This document shows, piece after piece, positions 6,331 through 6,957 of a stretch of 6,957 nucleotides of DNA. Each line of letters starts with the position of its first letter. The first letter of the stretch is position 1. Under the pieces are notes generated by a model. It was not told where the DNA came from. It did not search any database and saw only the letters and a list, made by a program, of their open reading frames with translations. The stretch comes from Acidimicrobiaceae bacterium (GTDB lineage Bacteria > Actinomycetota > Acidimicrobiia > Acidimicrobiales > RAAP-2), in NCBI GenBank assembly GCA_003135595.1, contig PLCI01000126.1, forward strand, positions 183 through 7,139, read 5' to 3'. A program made the translations under genes and the position numbers.

Positions 6331-6546
6331 TCACGCCGCGCCGCATGCCCCGCCGCAGCAGCCGCCGCCAGCGCCGCACCCCGATGCGTCGGGGGCCGCG
6401 TGGCCGGTCGTCGCGAAGACGGGCAGCAGCCGCACCGCATGGGCGTGGCCCGCTGGGCACGACGCCGGCGCGTCCGAGTCGCGCATCGCCCGTCGCTCCT
6501 CGAAGCGCGTGCCGCATTGCTGGCAGCGGAACTCGTAGATCGGCAT
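6331..6546 (-). CDS. FmdB-family zinc-ribbon protein with Cys-rich tail
   Basis: A 71-residue protein starting MPIYEFRCQQCGTRFEERRAM, the standard opening of the FmdB/CxxC-CxxC regulatory family. The first metal pair is C8 and C11. The second half reads CPAGH (C30, H34) where many relatives have a second CxxC, a variant I associate with actinobacterial members. The C-terminal tail is rich in Gly and Cys, with C57, C63, C64 and C68, and could bind metal or be redox active. The molecular function is unknown; the name comes from a formamidase operon and should not be read as a role. The longer open frame upstream (to 6843) runs antisense through aconitase and is not credible. The gene probably heads a transcript with argS, 24 bases downstream. 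Confidence 0.85.
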   Translation of the reverse strand: MPIYEFRCQQCGTRFEERRAMRDSDAPASCPAGHAHAVRLLPVFATTGHAAPDASGCGAGGGCCGGACGAA

Positions 6547-6554
6547 CGTGGGTG

Positions 6555-6560
6555 ATCCTA
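6555..6560 (-). promoter_or_regulatory. Candidate -10 for the zinc-ribbon/argS transcript, near leaderless
   Basis: TAGGAT on the minus strand matches TANNNT and ends 8 bases before the ATG at 6546, so transcription would start within about 2 bases of the start codon. No convincing Shine-Dalgarno precedes this ATG other than AGGA within the hexamer itself, too far upstream for normal use. A -35 is not evident. Confidence 0.4.
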
Positions 6561-6592
6561 CCGAAGACACCCGCGTGAGCCCCGAGCCGCGC

Positions 6593-6605
6593 GCGGCAGA
6601 ATGGT
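6593..6605 (+). promoter_or_regulatory. Candidate acnA promoter -10 region, leaderless arrangement
   Basis: GCGGCAGAATGGT, with CAGAAT at 6597-6602, is identical over 13 bases to the proposed mftA -10 region. The hexamer ends 7 bases before the ATG at 6610, which puts the transcription start at about 6609-6610. No proper Shine-Dalgarno is present. Together with the zinc-ribbon signal this makes 6547-6609 a compact divergent promoter region. Confidence 0.42.
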
Positions 6606-6609
6606 GACC

Positions 6610-6957
<348 letters not shown>

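Overview
The window is GC-rich DNA (about 70% by eye) from an actinobacterium. The evidence is a mycofactocin biosynthesis cluster, a nicotinoprotein-type alcohol dehydrogenase of the mycofactocin-linked family, an FmdB-type zinc ribbon with the CPAGH variant and Cys-rich tail seen in actinobacteria, and promoter-like hexamers placed for leaderless transcripts. An Acidimicrobiia-like or other deep-branching actinobacterial source is plausible, but the sequence alone does not settle it.

Layout. Positions 1-1849 hold a minus-strand operon read right to left: mftA (41-aa precursor ending IDGLCGVY), mftB (small precursor-binding chaperone), mftC (radical SAM/SPASM maturase) and the first 89 codons of mftD (FMN oxidoreductase, cut by the left edge). 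mftB and mftC overlap by 11 bases, and 57 bases separate mftC from mftD. Positions 1850-1985 form a divergent control region. It has a good Shine-Dalgarno for mftA, a -10-like CAGAAT, and a perfect 6-5-6 palindrome (1903-1919) where the mftA -35 would be. mftF (glycosyltransferase) leaves on the plus strand from 1986 to 3401, and its end overlaps by 14 bases the end of a convergent zinc alcohol dehydrogenase gene (3388-4539, minus). Upstream of that dehydrogenase on the same strand lie argS (4585-6306) and an FmdB-family zinc-ribbon gene (6331-6546). A short divergent promoter region then leads to the start of an aconitase gene (6610 onward, cut by the right edge).

How the genes work together. 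In known mycofactocin systems MftB presents MftA to MftC, which oxidatively decarboxylates and cross-links the C-terminal Val-Tyr. MftE frees the modified dipeptide, MftD oxidises it to the redox-active premycofactocin, and MftF adds a glucose chain. The cofactor then accepts hydride from dehydrogenases that never release their NADH, and the alcohol dehydrogenase here belongs to that class. mftE, mftG and mftR are not in the window; mftE may lie beyond the left edge. argS, the zinc ribbon and aconitase are housekeeping neighbours.

This is a recognisable known system, not a wholly new one. The most useful leads are the palindrome over the mftA promoter, a 13-base sequence shared by the mftA and acnA promoter regions, the divergent placement of mftF, a possible precursor-recognition-like domain at the MftF N-terminus, and the dehydrogenase lying behind argS.
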